Notes: generated from the sequence alone by a model not told the origin. 64,000 nt of DNA from Nitrospirota bacterium (GCA_003252075.1 QKDO01000086.1:20056-84055); one strand, 5' to 3'; counted from the stretch's first letter, positions 8,521 to 19,217 are shown. Program-made: numbers and translations.

Positions 8521-10002
8521 TCACCTTTGCAGGGGAGCTTGGGCATCAGCAGCAGCCCCCTGCATCACGGGTGCGCCGCCTGCTGGTTCTGTCAGCCCCT
8601 CGGCAGTTACTACCCAGCCTCCGCCCATTGATTTATACAGATTGACAAGGGCCTGGAAGAGCGTTCCCTGTGACTGCGCGTACGTCAACTCCGCATTGTA
8701 AAGCCTGCTTTGCGCATCGAGCACTTCGAGATAGCTGGTGTATCCATTGTCATAGCGCAGCAAGGCCAGCCGTGCGTAATCGCGAAGGGCGTTCACCTGC
8801 TGCGCAAGCGACTGCAGTTGCTCCCTTGTCCTCTTCTGGTCAATAAGGGCATCATCCACTTCGCGGAACGCCGTCTGGATCGACTGTTCATAGGTGAAGA
8901 GCGCCTGCTGCTGCAGGGCCTCTGCTGACTTGACCTGGCCTGCAATAGCGCCTGCCGTAAAGATCGGCGCTGACACGGGAACTGCCCAGCTCCAGATCTT
9001 TGCCGGTCCTTTAAAGAGATCGTCAAGATCATTGCTGGCCCACCCGAAGAAACCCGTAAGAGAAATAGACGGGAAATAGAGCGACTTGGCAACACCGATG
9101 TTCGCATTGGCAGCAATAAGGTTCTGCTCAGCCTGAATGATGTCCGGACGGTTCGTGAGGAGGTCCGACGGCAGCCCGGCAGGCACAGCAGGAAACATAA
9201 GCTCATCGATCGTTCTGCCGCGGGAAATAGGACCGGGATTCCTGCCGAGGAGCACACTCAGGGCGTTTTCCTGCTGGGCGATGAACTTCTCAAAGAGCGG
9301 GATGTTCGAGAGGGCCTGTTCGTACTGGGACTTCGATTGGCTGACCTCCACTTCAGAGACGATCCCATATTCGAAACGGAGCTTGAAGATATCGTAGGAT
9401 TCCTTGTAACTTTTTGCCGTCTGCCTGGTCAACTCAAGCTGTTTGTCAAGGTCACGGAGGTTGATGTAGGAATTCGCTACGGAAGTGACAAGGGTAAGAA
9501 TGACCGTCCTGCGTGCCTCCTCAGTGCTCAGGAGTTCCGCACGGGCAGCCTCTGTGGCACGACGTATTTTCCCCCAGAGGTCGATTTCCCAAGCTGCGTT
9601 GAGGAAGAGCTGGGAACTGTTGAATGTCGGGTTCCCCACAGGAGAGTCGTCGAGCGGGCTCGGTCCGGTCAGTTCACTTACCCGCTGTCTTCCATAAAGC
9701 GCGCCCGCACCTATCTGCGGGAAGAGCGCGGCACGCGTCGTGCCGTACTGTCCCGCGAACTGTTCAACCCTTGCGGCAGCTATCTTGACGTCCTTGTTTT
9801 CCCGCAATGCCGTCTGGATGAGGTCGTTGAGAACAGGATCATTGAACTGCTCCCACCACGCTGTGTTCGCAACGTCCTTTGCTTCCTTGTCTTCAAAACG
9901 CCACGTCTGGGGCGTATCAACTGCAGGACGCTGATAGTTCGGCCCCATCATGCATCCGGTCAGGGTGAAAATACAAAGAAAGGAGAAAATAATCTTATGC
10001 AT
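8521..10002 (-). CDS. RND efflux outer-membrane lipoprotein (NodT/OprM-like)
   Basis: Outer-membrane channel of a tripartite efflux pump, 493 residues. The signal peptide ends in the lipobox LTGC, and MGPNYQRPAVDTP follows as is typical of the NodT family; the rest shows the paired TolC-type helical repeats (two OEP domains) rich in Gln/Ala. The ATG at 10002 is used because GGAGGT lies upstream and the lipoprotein signal starts there; the track start is 26 codons too early. It overlaps the end of the pump gene by 8 nt. A strong terminator follows. The last 25 residues are Ala/Gly/Gln rich and probably disordered. Confidence 0.92.
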   Translation of the reverse strand: MHKIIFSFLCIFTLTGCMMGPNYQRPAVDTPQTWRFEDKEAKDVANTAWWEQFNDPVLNDLIQTALRENKDVKIAAARVEQFAGQYGTTRAALFPQIGAGALYGRQRVSELTGPSPLDDSPVGNPTFNSSQLFLNAAWEIDLWGKIRRATEAARAELLSTEEARRTVILTLVTSVANSYINLRDLDKQLELTRQTAKSYKESYDIFKLRFEYGIVSEVEVSQSKSQYEQALSNIPLFEKFIAQQENALSVLLGRNPGPISRGRTIDELMFPAVPAGLPSDLLTNRPDIIQAEQNLIAANANIGVAKSLYFPSISLTGFFGWASNDLDDLFKGPAKIWSWAVPVSAPIFTAGAIAGQVKSAEALQQQALFTYEQSIQTAFREVDDALIDQKRTREQLQSLAQQVNALRDYARLALLRYDNGYTSYLEVLDAQSRLYNAELTYAQSQGTLFQALVNLYKSMGGGWVVTAEGLTEPAGGAPVMQGAAADAQAPLQR

Positions 10003-13000
10003 GGTGACCTCCTTCCCTGTTCGGTTCTTCAGGTATTGCCGGTTCATGTTTCTTCCCGCCGCCTGAGAGTTTTTCCACAACGTAGAAGGTAACCGGTATC
10101 AGGAATATGGCGATGAAGGAGGCGGCCAGCATGCCGCCGATGACCGTGATGCCCATGACCTGCCGCGAGATGGCGCCTGCGCCGCTGGCGATGGCAAGGG
10201 GAACGCAGCCGAGGATGAAGGCGAAGGAGGTCATCAGGATTGGGCGTAAACGGAGCTTCGCACCTTCGAGCGTTGCATCCATGAGAGACTTGCCTTGCTC
10301 GACGCCCATCTTTGCAAATTCGACGATAAGGATGGCGTTCTTGGCTGCCAGACCGATCAGCATGACCAGACCGATCTGGGCGTAGATGTTGTTCTCAAAG
10401 GAACGGAACAACAGCCCCGCGAAAGCCCCGGCCACGGCAACAGGGGTTCCCAGGAGAACCGAGAAGGGCAGCGACCAGCTCTCGTACTGGGCAGCCAGAA
10501 TCAGGAAGACGCAGAGGAAGGAGAAGGCGAAGATCGCCACCGGAGACACCCCCTTCTGGGCCTTCTGCTCCTGGAACGACATACCGCTGTAGTCGAAACC
10601 CATCTCCCGCGGCATGGTCTGGGCAAAGACCTCTTCCAGCGCCTTCATCGCCTGAGCCGAACTGAAGCCGGGGGCAGCGGTGGCGTTGATCTGTGCCGAT
10701 CGGTAGAGGTTGTAGCGCATGGTGAACTCGGGACCGGTGATGTTGCGGACAGAGGTGAGCGCTGAGAGCGGTACGGTTTTTCCTTCGCTATTGCGCACGT
10801 AGAACTGGCCGATGTTGTCGATGTTGGTTCGGTAGTCCCCTTCGGCCTGGAGGAATACCTGCCACTGGCGGCCGAATTTGTTGAAGTAATTGATGAAGCC
10901 GCTTCCCATGAAGCACTGGAGGACTTTATACACATCTGCAACGTTGACCCCCTGCTTCAGCACCTTGTCCCGGTCCACGTCAACGAAGAGCTGCGGCACG
11001 GTGGGGGTGAAGGTAGTGGTGACCCGGCTCAGTTCCGGGCGCTTCCTGGCGGCTTCAAGGAACTTGTTGACGTTTTCCGAGAGGAAGGAGATGTCCTTAC
11101 CTGCCCGGTCCTCGAGGATGAAGGTGACCCCTCCGGATGTCCCGACCCCCATGATGGCCGGCGGCGGGAAGGCAAAGCCGATCGCCCCGGGCAAGGCTGC
11201 CATGTTCTTAGAGATCGAGGCCTTGATCGCCTCGTACTTTTCTTCCGGCTTCTTCCGCTTGGACCACTCCTCCAGGGATATGAAGAAGAAGGCGCTATAC
11301 GTGTTCTGCACCTGGCTCAGCATGCTGTAGCCGATGATCGAAGAGCAGTACTTGACTCCCGGTGTGTTCTGGATGATCTCCTCAGCCTGGCGGGCCACCT
11401 CGCCGGTCCGTTGGAGAGAAGCCGCATTGGGCAGTTGAATGCCGGCGAAGATGAACCCCTGGTCCTCGTCCGGGAGGAAGCCGGTGGGGAGGCTCTTGCC
11501 GGTCAAGCCGGCGAGGACGGTCACGCCGAGGAGCAGGAGCAGGCTTGTCTTGCTCTTCCTGATGGCTGAACCGCAGATCGAAACATAGCCGTTCGTGGCA
11601 CGGCCGAAGTGTTTGTTGAACCAGTCGTAAAACTTCTGGAGCGGACCGGTGCCTCTCTTTTTGGGCTTCAGCAGCAGAGCGCAGAGTGCCGGGGAGAGGG
11701 AGAGGGCGTTGAAGGCCGAGATGATGACCGAGACGGCGATGGTCACGGCGAACTGCTGGTAGAGTTGACCCGTGATCCCGGGGATAAATGCTGTCGGGAC
11801 GAAGACAGCCGCCAGGATGACGGCGATGGCGATGACCGGGCCGGAAACCTCTTCCATCGCCTTGAGAGATGCCTCCTTGGGCGACAGGCCGTGCTCTATA
11901 TGGTGCTCCACCGCTTCCACCACAACGATGGCGTCGTCCACGACGAGGCCGATGGCCAGGACCAGGCCGAAGAGCGACAGCGTATTGATGGAAAAGCCGA
12001 GCAGCGGAAAGAGGGCAAAGGTCCCGACCAGCGACACCGGCACCGCCAGGAGCGGAATCAGTGTGGCCCGCCACCCCTGGAGAAAGATGAAAACGACCAG
12101 GATGACAAGGATCAGGGCCTCGAAAAAGGTATGCTCGATCTCCTTCATCCCTTCTGTTACCGCCAGGGTGGTGTCCAGCGCCACGGTATAGTCCAGGTCG
12201 GGCGGGAAGCTCTTTTTAAGCTCCTCCATCAGCTTCTTGGTGCCATTGGCAGCTTCCAGTGCGTTGGTGCCCGGCATCTGGTACAGAGCGATCAGGGCGC
12301 AGGGTTTGCCGTTCAGCCGTCCTTCGAGGTTGTAAGTCTGTGCCCCCAGTTCGATGCGGGCCACATCCTTCACCCTGACCATGGAGCCGTCCGGATTGGC
12401 GCGGAGCACGATCTTGCCGAACTCTTCCTCGCTCTGGAGCCGTCCCTGGGATCGGACGGAATACGTGTATTCTTGACCCTTCGGTACCGGCTGTGCGCCG
12501 ACTTGTCCTGCCGGGTTCACCGTGTTCTGGGAATTCACCGCGTTCATGATCTCGGGAATGGTAATGTTCAGCTTTGCCAGCTGGTCCGGTTTTACCCAGA
12601 GTCGCATGGAGTATTGCCCGGCGCCGAAGACCGTGACGCTGGCGATCCCCTTGACCCTGGTCATCTGGTCGTTGATGTTGATATAGGAATAGTTTGCCAG
12701 GAAGATGTTGTCGTAGGTGCCGTTGGGTGAAAAGAGGGCGAACATGATCAGCGGGGAAGAGGTGGACTTCGCCACCGTCACCCCGTAATTGACGACATCC
12801 CTCGGGAGCTGCGACTCCGCCTGCCCCTCCCGCATCTGGGCGAGGATCTGGTCGGTGTTGGCATCGGTCCCGAGTGAGAAGTAGTTGTAGAGGGTCATCA
12901 TGCCATTGTTGGCGTTGATGGAGTACATGTAGTCCAGGTTGTCCACGCCGGACATCTGCTGCTCGATGGGAGTGGCAACAGACTGCTCCAGGGTGAGGGC

Positions 13001-13159
13001 GTCGGCGCCGGTGTAGGTGGCGTTGACCTGGATCGCCGGTGGGACGATATTGGGGAACTGGGCTATGGGAAGCTGCGCCATGGCCACCACTCCCAAGATG
13101 ACCATGAGGATCGAGATCACCATGGCCACGATAGGGCGATTGATGAAGAACTTTGACAT
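9995..13159 (-). CDS. RND multidrug efflux permease (HAE1, AcrB/MexB-like)
   Basis: Inner-membrane proton-driven drug pump, 1054 residues, the normal length for AcrB/MexB. It begins MSKFFINRPIVAMVISI, has the 12-helix layout with two large periplasmic loops, the proton-relay Asp pair in GLVVDDAIVVVE and the relay Lys in GLAAKNAILIVEFAK. It sits between its adaptor (6 nt upstream) and its outer-membrane factor (8-nt overlap). The hydrophobic-amphiphile type is inferred from this similarity rather than heavy-metal RND features; substrate is unknown. GC-rich codon choice here is stronger than in neighbouring genes, which may reflect transfer of the pump gene. Confidence 0.95.
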   Translation of the reverse strand: MSKFFINRPIVAMVISILMVILGVVAMAQLPIAQFPNIVPPAIQVNATYTGADALTLEQSVATPIEQQMSGVDNLDYMYSINANNGMMTLYNYFSLGTDANTDQILAQMREGQAESQLPRDVVNYGVTVAKSTSSPLIMFALFSPNGTYDNIFLANYSYININDQMTRVKGIASVTVFGAGQYSMRLWVKPDQLAKLNITIPEIMNAVNSQNTVNPAGQVGAQPVPKGQEYTYSVRSQGRLQSEEEFGKIVLRANPDGSMVRVKDVARIELGAQTYNLEGRLNGKPCALIALYQMPGTNALEAANGTKKLMEELKKSFPPDLDYTVALDTTLAVTEGMKEIEHTFFEALILVILVVFIFLQGWRATLIPLLAVPVSLVGTFALFPLLGFSINTLSLFGLVLAIGLVVDDAIVVVEAVEHHIEHGLSPKEASLKAMEEVSGPVIAIAVILAAVFVPTAFIPGITGQLYQQFAVTIAVSVIISAFNALSLSPALCALLLKPKKRGTGPLQKFYDWFNKHFGRATNGYVSICGSAIRKSKTSLLLLLGVTVLAGLTGKSLPTGFLPDEDQGFIFAGIQLPNAASLQRTGEVARQAEEIIQNTPGVKYCSSIIGYSMLSQVQNTYSAFFFISLEEWSKRKKPEEKYEAIKASISKNMAALPGAIGFAFPPPAIMGVGTSGGVTFILEDRAGKDISFLSENVNKFLEAARKRPELSRVTTTFTPTVPQLFVDVDRDKVLKQGVNVADVYKVLQCFMGSGFINYFNKFGRQWQVFLQAEGDYRTNIDNIGQFYVRNSEGKTVPLSALTSVRNITGPEFTMRYNLYRSAQINATAAPGFSSAQAMKALEEVFAQTMPREMGFDYSGMSFQEQKAQKGVSPVAIFAFSFLCVFLILAAQYESWSLPFSVLLGTPVAVAGAFAGLLFRSFENNIYAQIGLVMLIGLAAKNAILIVEFAKMGVEQGKSLMDATLEGAKLRLRPILMTSFAFILGCVPLAIASGAGAISRQVMGITVIGGMLAASFIAIFLIPVTFYVVEKLSGGGKKHEPAIPEEPNREGGHHA

Positions 13160-13165
13160 GGCGGG

Positions 13166-14407
13166 CTACCTCTTCTCGGCAGGCGCAGGGGCGGCCGGCT
13201 TTGTCTCAGGTTTGGCAGAGGCGCCCTGTTCGGGAGCTGCGCCCGGTTTGGCAGCGGCTTTGGCTGCCGCATCCGGGACGAATGGCTTAGGGTTCACCAT
13301 TATGCCGGGCTTCACCTTCTGCGTCCCTTCGGCCACCACCGTTTCACCTGGCTTCAGGCCCTCGTCGATGATCCAGTCAGAACCAATCCGCTCCGCCACC
13401 TTTACTTGTCTGATGTCCACCTTGTTGTCGGCCCCTACGATCGCCACCAGGAATTTTCCCTGGAGATCGGTGACGGCCCGCTGGGGGATGAGCAGAGCGC
13501 CCTTCTTGACCGACATGACCGCCCGTACCAATCCATAGCCGCCGGGACGGAGCCTGTTTCCGGGGTTGGCAAAGAGTGCTCCCACCTTCAGCGTGCCGGT
13601 AGTGGGGTCGATCTGTCTGTCGGCCAACGCCAGACGCCCTTTATGGGGATAGACACTGCCGTCGGCAAGGATAAGTTCCAGAGGTATTTTCTCCGGGTTT
13701 GGGTTTGACTTGCCGACCTCGAGATATTCCTGCTCGCTGACATTGATATAAGCCTTGATCGGGTCAACCGTGGAAACGGATGTCAATTCGGTCTGCATGC
13801 TTGGACCGACAAGGTTGCCGAGCTGGGTCTTGGCGATACCGGCGATGCCTTCAACAGGGGAAGTAATCTTCGTGAAACCAAGGTTCAGCTGGGCATTATC
13901 CACTGCTGCCTGGGCAGCCTCGACCGCGGACCTGGTAGAGAGTTCCGCGCCGATAGCATCATCCAGGTCCTTCTGGCTGACTGCGTTCTGCTCAGCAAGA
14001 GGTCTAATGCGTTTTAGGTTGGCCTGTGCCGTATCATGGCGGGCTTTCTGCTGTGCCAACTGCGCCTTGGCCGCGTCGAGGTCTGCCTGGAAGGTGCGGG
14101 GGTCGATCTCGAAGAGGATCTGGCCTTTTTTGACCAACTCACCCTCCCTGTAGTTCTGCTTGACAAGATATCCCTGGACCTGCGGTCGGATGACCGCATT
14201 GACATAACCGTCAAGCGCGCCGACCCACTCCTTGTAGATTGGGACATCCTTCTGGGTGACGGTCACGACTTCAACAATGGGCGGCGCAGGAGCTGCCTGC
14301 TGCTCCTTTTTGCAGCCGAGTGCTGGCCAAAGCATGACCGCTAAAAAAATAAGGAAAATAATGTACTGGAACGAGAATCGCTGCGCTGCCCTTTTGCTGC
14401 TCTCCAT
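13166..14407 (-). CDS. RND efflux periplasmic adaptor lipoprotein
   Basis: Membrane-fusion protein of the pump, 413 residues. The N terminus has a hydrophobic signal with lipobox ALGC, then the barrel-sandwich/lipoyl half motifs (VIRPQVQGYLVKQNYREG and ITSPVEGIAGIAK) around a coiled-coil hairpin rich in Ala/Gln, a beta-barrel domain and an Ala/Pro-rich tail. It resembles MexA/AcrA. The ATG at 14407 follows GGAGGG. It is the first gene of the operon and starts about 115 nt after the predicted promoter start site. The Pro/Ala tail of about 30 residues is unusual for MexA and probably flexible. Confidence 0.92.
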   Translation of the reverse strand: MESSKRAAQRFSFQYIIFLIFLAVMLWPALGCKKEQQAAPAPPIVEVVTVTQKDVPIYKEWVGALDGYVNAVIRPQVQGYLVKQNYREGELVKKGQILFEIDPRTFQADLDAAKAQLAQQKARHDTAQANLKRIRPLAEQNAVSQKDLDDAIGAELSTRSAVEAAQAAVDNAQLNLGFTKITSPVEGIAGIAKTQLGNLVGPSMQTELTSVSTVDPIKAYINVSEQEYLEVGKSNPNPEKIPLELILADGSVYPHKGRLALADRQIDPTTGTLKVGALFANPGNRLRPGGYGLVRAVMSVKKGALLIPQRAVTDLQGKFLVAIVGADNKVDIRQVKVAERIGSDWIIDEGLKPGETVVAEGTQKVKPGIMVNPKPFVPDAAAKAAAKPGAAPEQGASAKPETKPAAPAPAEKR

Positions 14408-14527
14408 GATAACCCTCCATGTTCTTATATCTATCTACAAAGAGCTTCAGAAACACTATTAAAGCACAATAACTCATCAGTAAGAACAAATTGTAAGAAA
14501 AGAGGAGGCAGACACGTAATTATGGAA

Positions 14528-14556
14528 ATAATATAACAAACTGTCAGCCGTGACAA
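14528..14556 (-). promoter_or_regulatory. sigma70-type promoter of the RND efflux operon
   Basis: On the minus strand TTGTCA (14556-14551) and TATTAT (14533-14528) are separated by exactly 17 nt, each matching five of six consensus bases. Transcription would begin near 14521 and leave a leader of about 115 nt before the adaptor gene. The -35 box overlaps the palindrome at 14554-14575. Confidence 0.6.
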
Positions 14557-14575
14557 CCCGTAATTTTACGAGTGC
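14554..14575. promoter_or_regulatory. palindromic operator at the RND promoter
   Basis: CAACCCGTAATTTTACGAGTGC is an imperfect inverted repeat: the inner seven-base arms ACCCGTA/TACGAGT pair at six of seven positions around ATTT. It overlaps the -35 box of the RND promoter by three bases. A near-identical, perfect version lies at 23717-23738. The placement fits a repressor (TetR or MarR type) controlling the pump; no such regulator gene is in the window. Confidence 0.6.
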
Positions 14576-14873
14576 CCCATTTGCTGAGCGCCGGCATATA
14601 CGGGAGAGACCGACTTCCAATCTGAAATAAACCCATTACTGAACCACCAGCATATATATTTATCGGTATAGATCAGACCGGTGCGTGCGGCTCAGCTGAT
14701 CCTGCAGCGCAATGGAAAAGATCGCTTTTTCTGCACGATGGGACAAATGGAGAGGACATACGGCGGACATCTGAAGGGGCCTTCCGGTAAAGCCAATCCA
14801 TGATAGAATGAATCATCTGCCGGGCGCTGCGAGCGACGTCAGCGTCAGGATTATAGATTTCAGGGGGAAGGGC

Positions 14874-17657
14874 ATGAACGACACAGCAGAGGATAAGAGG
14901 CTTAACGAAGCGCGGGAAACGAAAATTCCATGGAAGAAGTGGGGTCCTTACCTGAGCGAGCGGCAGTGGGGGACCGTCCGTGAAGACTACAGCGAAAACG
15001 GCGACGCCTGGAACTACTTCAGCCATGACCAGGCCCGCTCCCGGGCCTACAAATGGGGCGAGGACGGCCTCGGGGGGATCTGTGACGACCACCAGGTGCT
15101 CTGCTTTGCACTGGCGCTCTGGAACGGCCGCGATCCGATCATCAAGGAGCGGCTCTTCGGACTGACGAACAGCGAGGGCAACCACGGCGAGGATGTGAAG
15201 GAGTATTACTTCTACCTCGACAGTACGCCGACCCACTCGTATATGAAATATCTTTACAAGTACCCGCAGGCTGCCTACCCGTATGCCGACCTCGTCGAGA
15301 CGAACGGCCGGCGCAGCCGTGAGGAGCCGGAGTACGAGCTTCTTGACACCGGCGTCTTTAACGAGGACCGGTATTTCGACGTGTTCGTCGAATATGCAAA
15401 GGCAGGCTCTGATGACATTCTGATCCGGATCACCGCTGCAAACAGGGGGCCGGAGGCGGCTGAACTGCACGTACTGCCGACGATCTGGTTTCGCAACACC
15501 TGGTCATGGCCCGGCGGCGGAGGGAAGCCGGTGCTGAAGAAGGTCGACGGCCGTAGCCTCAGCATCATCCATGCGCACCATACTGATCCACTCTTCCAGG
15601 AATCGCTGGCGGACTATTACCTCTATTGTGATTGTGACATTCCGCTGCTCTTTACCGAAAACGAGACCAATAATGAACGCATCTTCGGTACGCAGAACGC
15701 AAGCCCTTATGTCAAGGACGCTTTTCACAACTATCTCGTGCATAATAAGCAGGATGCAGTGAATCCTCTCCAGACCGGAACCAAGGCAGCCCCCCACCAT
15801 CGGCTTTTCGTCGACGCAGGCTCATCAAATACCGTGCACCTGCGGCTGTCCGGCACGGCTCCCGGCAGCATGGGCGAAGCGTTCGACGATTTCGACGAAG
15901 TGTTCCGCTCCCGGGTAGCTGAAGCGGGTGAATTCTATGCATCAATCACCCCGGAATCGATAAAGGAAGACACAGACCGGGTGAGCGTCATGCGGCAGGC
16001 CCTTGCCGGCATGCTCTGGACCAAGCAATACTTCTACTACGATGTGGACAAGTGGCTGGATGAGCACCATGTCTCGCCTCAACAGCGCCATAGGGTACGC
16101 AACGGCGCGTGGTTTCATATGCTCAACGATGACATCATTTCGATGCCGGACAAGTGGGAGTATCCGTGGTACGCGGCCTGGGACCTTGCTTTCCACATGC
16201 TGCCGCTTTCGATAGTAGATCACGACTTTGCCAAGGAACAACTGGACCTGATGCTGCGCAACGACTATCTGCACCCCAACGGTCAGCTCCCGGCGTACGA
16301 GTGGAATTTCGGCGATGTTAACCCGCCGGTGCACGCCTACGCCACAATGCAGATCTACATGATGGACAAGGAGCGCAATAGCGGCCAAGGCGATATCGAA
16401 TTCCTCAAGTACGCCTTCTCGAAGCTCCTGGTCAATTTCACCTGGTGGGTAAACCGCAAGGACCGGAACGACAATAACGTCTTCGAGGGAGGGTTCCTGG
16501 GGCTCGACAACATCGGGGTCTTCGATCGCAGCTCGCCGCTGCCGACCGGGGGCTATCTTGAGCAGGCGGACGGTACGGCCTGGATGGTCTTCTACAGCCA
16601 GCAGATGCTCCGGATCGCGGTGGAGCTGGCGCTGCACGAACCGCTCTACGAGGAGTTCGTCTCCAAGTTCTTCCAGCATACGATGTGGATTGCGGGCGCT
16701 ATGGACCGTGTGGGCGAACAGCCGGATGAGATGTGGGACGAGGAGGACGGATTCTATTACGACGTGCTGCGCCTTCCTGATGGACAGTCCCTGCGTCTCA
16801 AGGTTCGCTCCATGGTTGGATTGCTTCCGCTGGCGGCGGTGGCGATCTTCGACGAGGACATCTTGGAGCGGTTGCCGAGATTCCGGGCGTTTGCGCGGGA
16901 GTTCCTGACCCGGCACCCTGAGCTGGCGGCGAATATCCACATGCCTGCGGAGAAGGGCGTCAACGGAAGGCGGCTGCTCTCGATCGCCAATGAAGAGAAA
17001 CTGCGCCGGATTCTGGCAAGGATGCTGGACGAGAACGAGTTTTTCAGCCCCCATGGCTTTCGCTCCCTGTCCCGGTTCCACCGGGAGCATCCGTTTGTAT
17101 TCCACCACGACGGGCATGAGTCCCGCGTCGATTATCTGCCGGGAGAGTCCAATTCAGGCATGTTCGGCGGCAACTCCAACTGGCGGGGCCCTGTCTGGAT
17201 GCCGGTCAACTTCCTGTTGCTTGGGTCGCTGCTCAGGCTCTACGCTTACTACGGCGATGACTTCACCGTGGAGTGTCCCACAGGCTCAGGGCGGTTTGTT
17301 ACACTCTTCGATGTTGCCCGTGAGCTCAGCGAGCGGCTGACGTCCATATTCCTGCGGGACCGCAGCGGACGGCGGCCGATGAACGGCATGGCGGAGAAGT
17401 TCCAGAGCGACCCTCACTGGCGGGATTATATTCTTTTCTACGAATACTTCCACGGTGACAACGGGACGGGTATCGGGGCCAGCCACCAAACAGGCTGGAC
17501 CGGTTGTATCGCGCGGATCATCCAAATAACAGGCCTCCTGACAAAAGAGAAAGTGCTTAGTGCAACGGCCGAGAGCGACATCATGAAAACCATCTCGGGA
17601 GCCAGGGAGACTTCGCCGGGTTCGGCCAGTCCGCGGAGGGTGAGAAAGGCGAAATAA
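14874..17657 (+). CDS. GH63/MGH1-like glycoside hydrolase
   Basis: A 927-residue cytoplasmic protein of the large glucosidase-like family (MGH1-like, GH63 clan fold). Conserved stretches include [39 protein letters not shown] and, in the (alpha/alpha)6 toroid, [29 protein letters not shown] and [14 protein letters not shown]. The ATG at 14874 is used because GGGGGAAGGG precedes it and family similarity begins a few residues later; the track start adds 22 unlike residues. It is followed after 4 nt by a GH13 protein, a pairing I recall from many bacteria. The substrate is not established; an alpha-glucoside made as storage compound or osmolyte is likely. Confidence 0.85.
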   Translation: MNDTAEDKRLNEARETKIPWKKWGPYLSERQWGTVREDYSENGDAWNYFSHDQARSRAYKWGEDGLGGICDDHQVLCFALALWNGRDPIIKERLFGLTNSEGNHGEDVKEYYFYLDSTPTHSYMKYLYKYPQAAYPYADLVETNGRRSREEPEYELLDTGVFNEDRYFDVFVEYAKAGSDDILIRITAANRGPEAAELHVLPTIWFRNTWSWPGGGGKPVLKKVDGRSLSIIHAHHTDPLFQESLADYYLYCDCDIPLLFTENETNNERIFGTQNASPYVKDAFHNYLVHNKQDAVNPLQTGTKAAPHHRLFVDAGSSNTVHLRLSGTAPGSMGEAFDDFDEVFRSRVAEAGEFYASITPESIKEDTDRVSVMRQALAGMLWTKQYFYYDVDKWLDEHHVSPQQRHRVRNGAWFHMLNDDIISMPDKWEYPWYAAWDLAFHMLPLSIVDHDFAKEQLDLMLRNDYLHPNGQLPAYEWNFGDVNPPVHAYATMQIYMMDKERNSGQGDIEFLKYAFSKLLVNFTWWVNRKDRNDNNVFEGGFLGLDNIGVFDRSSPLPTGGYLEQADGTAWMVFYSQQMLRIAVELALHEPLYEEFVSKFFQHTMWIAGAMDRVGEQPDEMWDEEDGFYYDVLRLPDGQSLRLKVRSMVGLLPLAAVAIFDEDILERLPRFRAFAREFLTRHPELAANIHMPAEKGVNGRRLLSIANEEKLRRILARMLDENEFFSPHGFRSLSRFHREHPFVFHHDGHESRVDYLPGESNSGMFGGNSNWRGPVWMPVNFLLLGSLLRLYAYYGDDFTVECPTGSGRFVTLFDVARELSERLTSIFLRDRSGRRPMNGMAEKFQSDPHWRDYILFYEYFHGDNGTGIGASHQTGWTGCIARIIQITGLLTKEKVLSATAESDIMKTISGARETSPGSASPRRVRKAK

Positions 17658-17661
17658 TGAA

Positions 17662-19176
17662 ATGGAGCCATGGCCGAAACATCCGGTTATCTACGAGATA
17701 AATACCTGTGTCTGGCTCAATGAGCTGAGCAGGAAATACCGCAAGCCTGTCACTCTGTCCACTGTTCCGAAAAAGGAATGGGATTATCTGTCCTCCTTCG
17801 GGTTCGATGCCATATGGTTTATGGGAGTGTGGGAGAGGAGCCCTGCGGGAATCGGTGTAGCCATGCAGAACCAGGGCCTGCTTGAAGATTTCCGCCGAGC
17901 ACTTGCCGACTTTTCCTCAGAGGATATCATCGGCTCTCCCTATTGCGTGCGGAGGTATGTGGTAGACGAACACCTCGGCGGGCCTGAGGGGCTCGCAGTT
18001 GCCCGCCGTATACTCCGTGAACATGGGCTGAGAATGATCCTCGACTTTGTGCCGAATCACGTGGCCCCTGACCACCCATGGACCGTTGATTCCCCCGAAT
18101 ATTTTATCCGAGGGGAAAAAGGGGATATTGAGAGAGAACCATCGTCTTTTTTTGAGACCGGCGGTAATGTCTTTGCCTGCGGCAGGGACCCGTACTTTCC
18201 GGCATGGCCGGATGTGCTGCAGCTGAACGCCTTTCACCAAGGTCTCCGCCATGCAGTTATTGAGACGGTGCAAGGCATTGCCGAACAATGTGACGGCATC
18301 CGCTGTGACATGGCCATGCTTATGATGAACACTATTTTCGAACGCACGTGGGGAAATCGAGCCGGGCATAAGCCTGATACCGACTACTGGACAACGATAA
18401 TACCGGCCATCAAAAAGAAGCATCCTGAGTTCAGGTTCATTGCCGAGGCATACTGGGATATGGAGTGGGAACTGCAGCAGCAGGGGTTTGACTTCTGCTA
18501 CGACAAGAAGCTCTACGACCGGCTTGAGCATGACAATGCCGAGGGCATCCGCCTTCACCTCTGCGCTGATCTTGGCTATCAGGAAAGACTGGTCCGCTTC
18601 ATCGAGAACCACGACGAGCCGAGGGCTGCTGCCACGTTTTCATCCAATAAGAAGCGGACTGCGGCAGTGGTCGTCATGACGCTCGCCGGGGCAAAGCTGC
18701 TTCATGAGGGACAGTTCGATGGAATGAAGGTCAGGTTGCCAGTGTTTCTTGGTCGCCGGCCGGCAGAACCCATGGATCCAGACCTTGTGGCCTTCTACCG
18801 AACCCTCCTGAAAGCGATCGATCATGACGTCTTCCGGAACGGCCAATGGCAGCTCTGCGAGCGGAGCGGCTGGCCCGACAACCAGAGCTGTTTGAATATC
18901 CTCAGCTGGTGCTGGATCAAAAACGATGAGCGTTACCTTATTGTCGTGAATTTCTCGGAGGGTACTGCCCAGGCTCTTGTCCGCGTGACCTGGGATGAAT
19001 TGAGAGGAAAGATATGGCGACTCGCTGACGTCTTTGCAGGCGAGACCTTTGACCGGAGCGGAGATGAAGTGCGGGATTACGGTTTGTATGTCGATCTTGG
19101 ATCCTGGGGTTTTCATTTCTTTTCCTTATCATCTTTAGGGAATCCTGTGGACAAAGAAAAAGGGCCTTACAAATAA
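17662..19176 (+). CDS. alpha-amylase family (GH13) protein
   Basis: A 504-residue (beta/alpha)8 protein without a signal peptide, so cytoplasmic. The GH13 regions are visible: ILDFVPNHVAPDHPW (region I), DGIRCDMAMLM with the nucleophile near Asp216, FRFIAEAYWDMEW with the acid/base near Glu262, and FIENHDEPRAAA with the third acid near Asp318. All three catalytic acids are present. It begins 4 nt after the GH63-like gene and is surely co-expressed with it. It carries a C-terminal beta-domain ending in SWGFHFFSL. The true activity (amylase, glucosidase or transferase) cannot be told from sequence alone. Confidence 0.87.
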   Translation: MEPWPKHPVIYEINTCVWLNELSRKYRKPVTLSTVPKKEWDYLSSFGFDAIWFMGVWERSPAGIGVAMQNQGLLEDFRRALADFSSEDIIGSPYCVRRYVVDEHLGGPEGLAVARRILREHGLRMILDFVPNHVAPDHPWTVDSPEYFIRGEKGDIEREPSSFFETGGNVFACGRDPYFPAWPDVLQLNAFHQGLRHAVIETVQGIAEQCDGIRCDMAMLMMNTIFERTWGNRAGHKPDTDYWTTIIPAIKKKHPEFRFIAEAYWDMEWELQQQGFDFCYDKKLYDRLEHDNAEGIRLHLCADLGYQERLVRFIENHDEPRAAATFSSNKKRTAAVVVMTLAGAKLLHEGQFDGMKVRLPVFLGRRPAEPMDPDLVAFYRTLLKAIDHDVFRNGQWQLCERSGWPDNQSCLNILSWCWIKNDERYLIVVNFSEGTAQALVRVTWDELRGKIWRLADVFAGETFDRSGDEVRDYGLYVDLGSWGFHFFSLSSLGNPVDKEKGPYK

Positions 19177-19211
19177 TACCCCCCTTTGGCACAGGGGGCG
19201 AAGGGGGGGTA
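19177..19211. repeat. C/G-rich palindromic repeat, left copy
   Basis: TACCCCCCTTTGGCACAGGGG followed by CGAAGGGGGGGTA. The inner CCCCCT/AGGGGG pair can form a stem, and the ends TACCCCCC and GGGGGGTA also pair. It begins right after the stop of the GH13 gene and could also act as its terminator. A related copy in the opposite orientation lies at 19572-19605, on the other side of a decayed DUF559 gene. Confidence 0.7.
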
Positions 19212-19217
19212 CGAAGA

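Larger units (their letters stand above)
14408..14873. other. divergent intergenic region, RND operon / GH63 gene
   Basis: This 466-nt stretch separates the minus-strand efflux operon from the plus-strand GH63-like gene. It holds the RND promoter and operator described separately. On the plus strand an AT-rich patch (ATATATATTTATCGGTATAGAT near 14652) could include a promoter for the GH63 gene, but I cannot define a good -35/-10 pair. The track's ORFs here (for example 14673-15470 minus) are shadows with no recognisable product. Confidence 0.5.
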
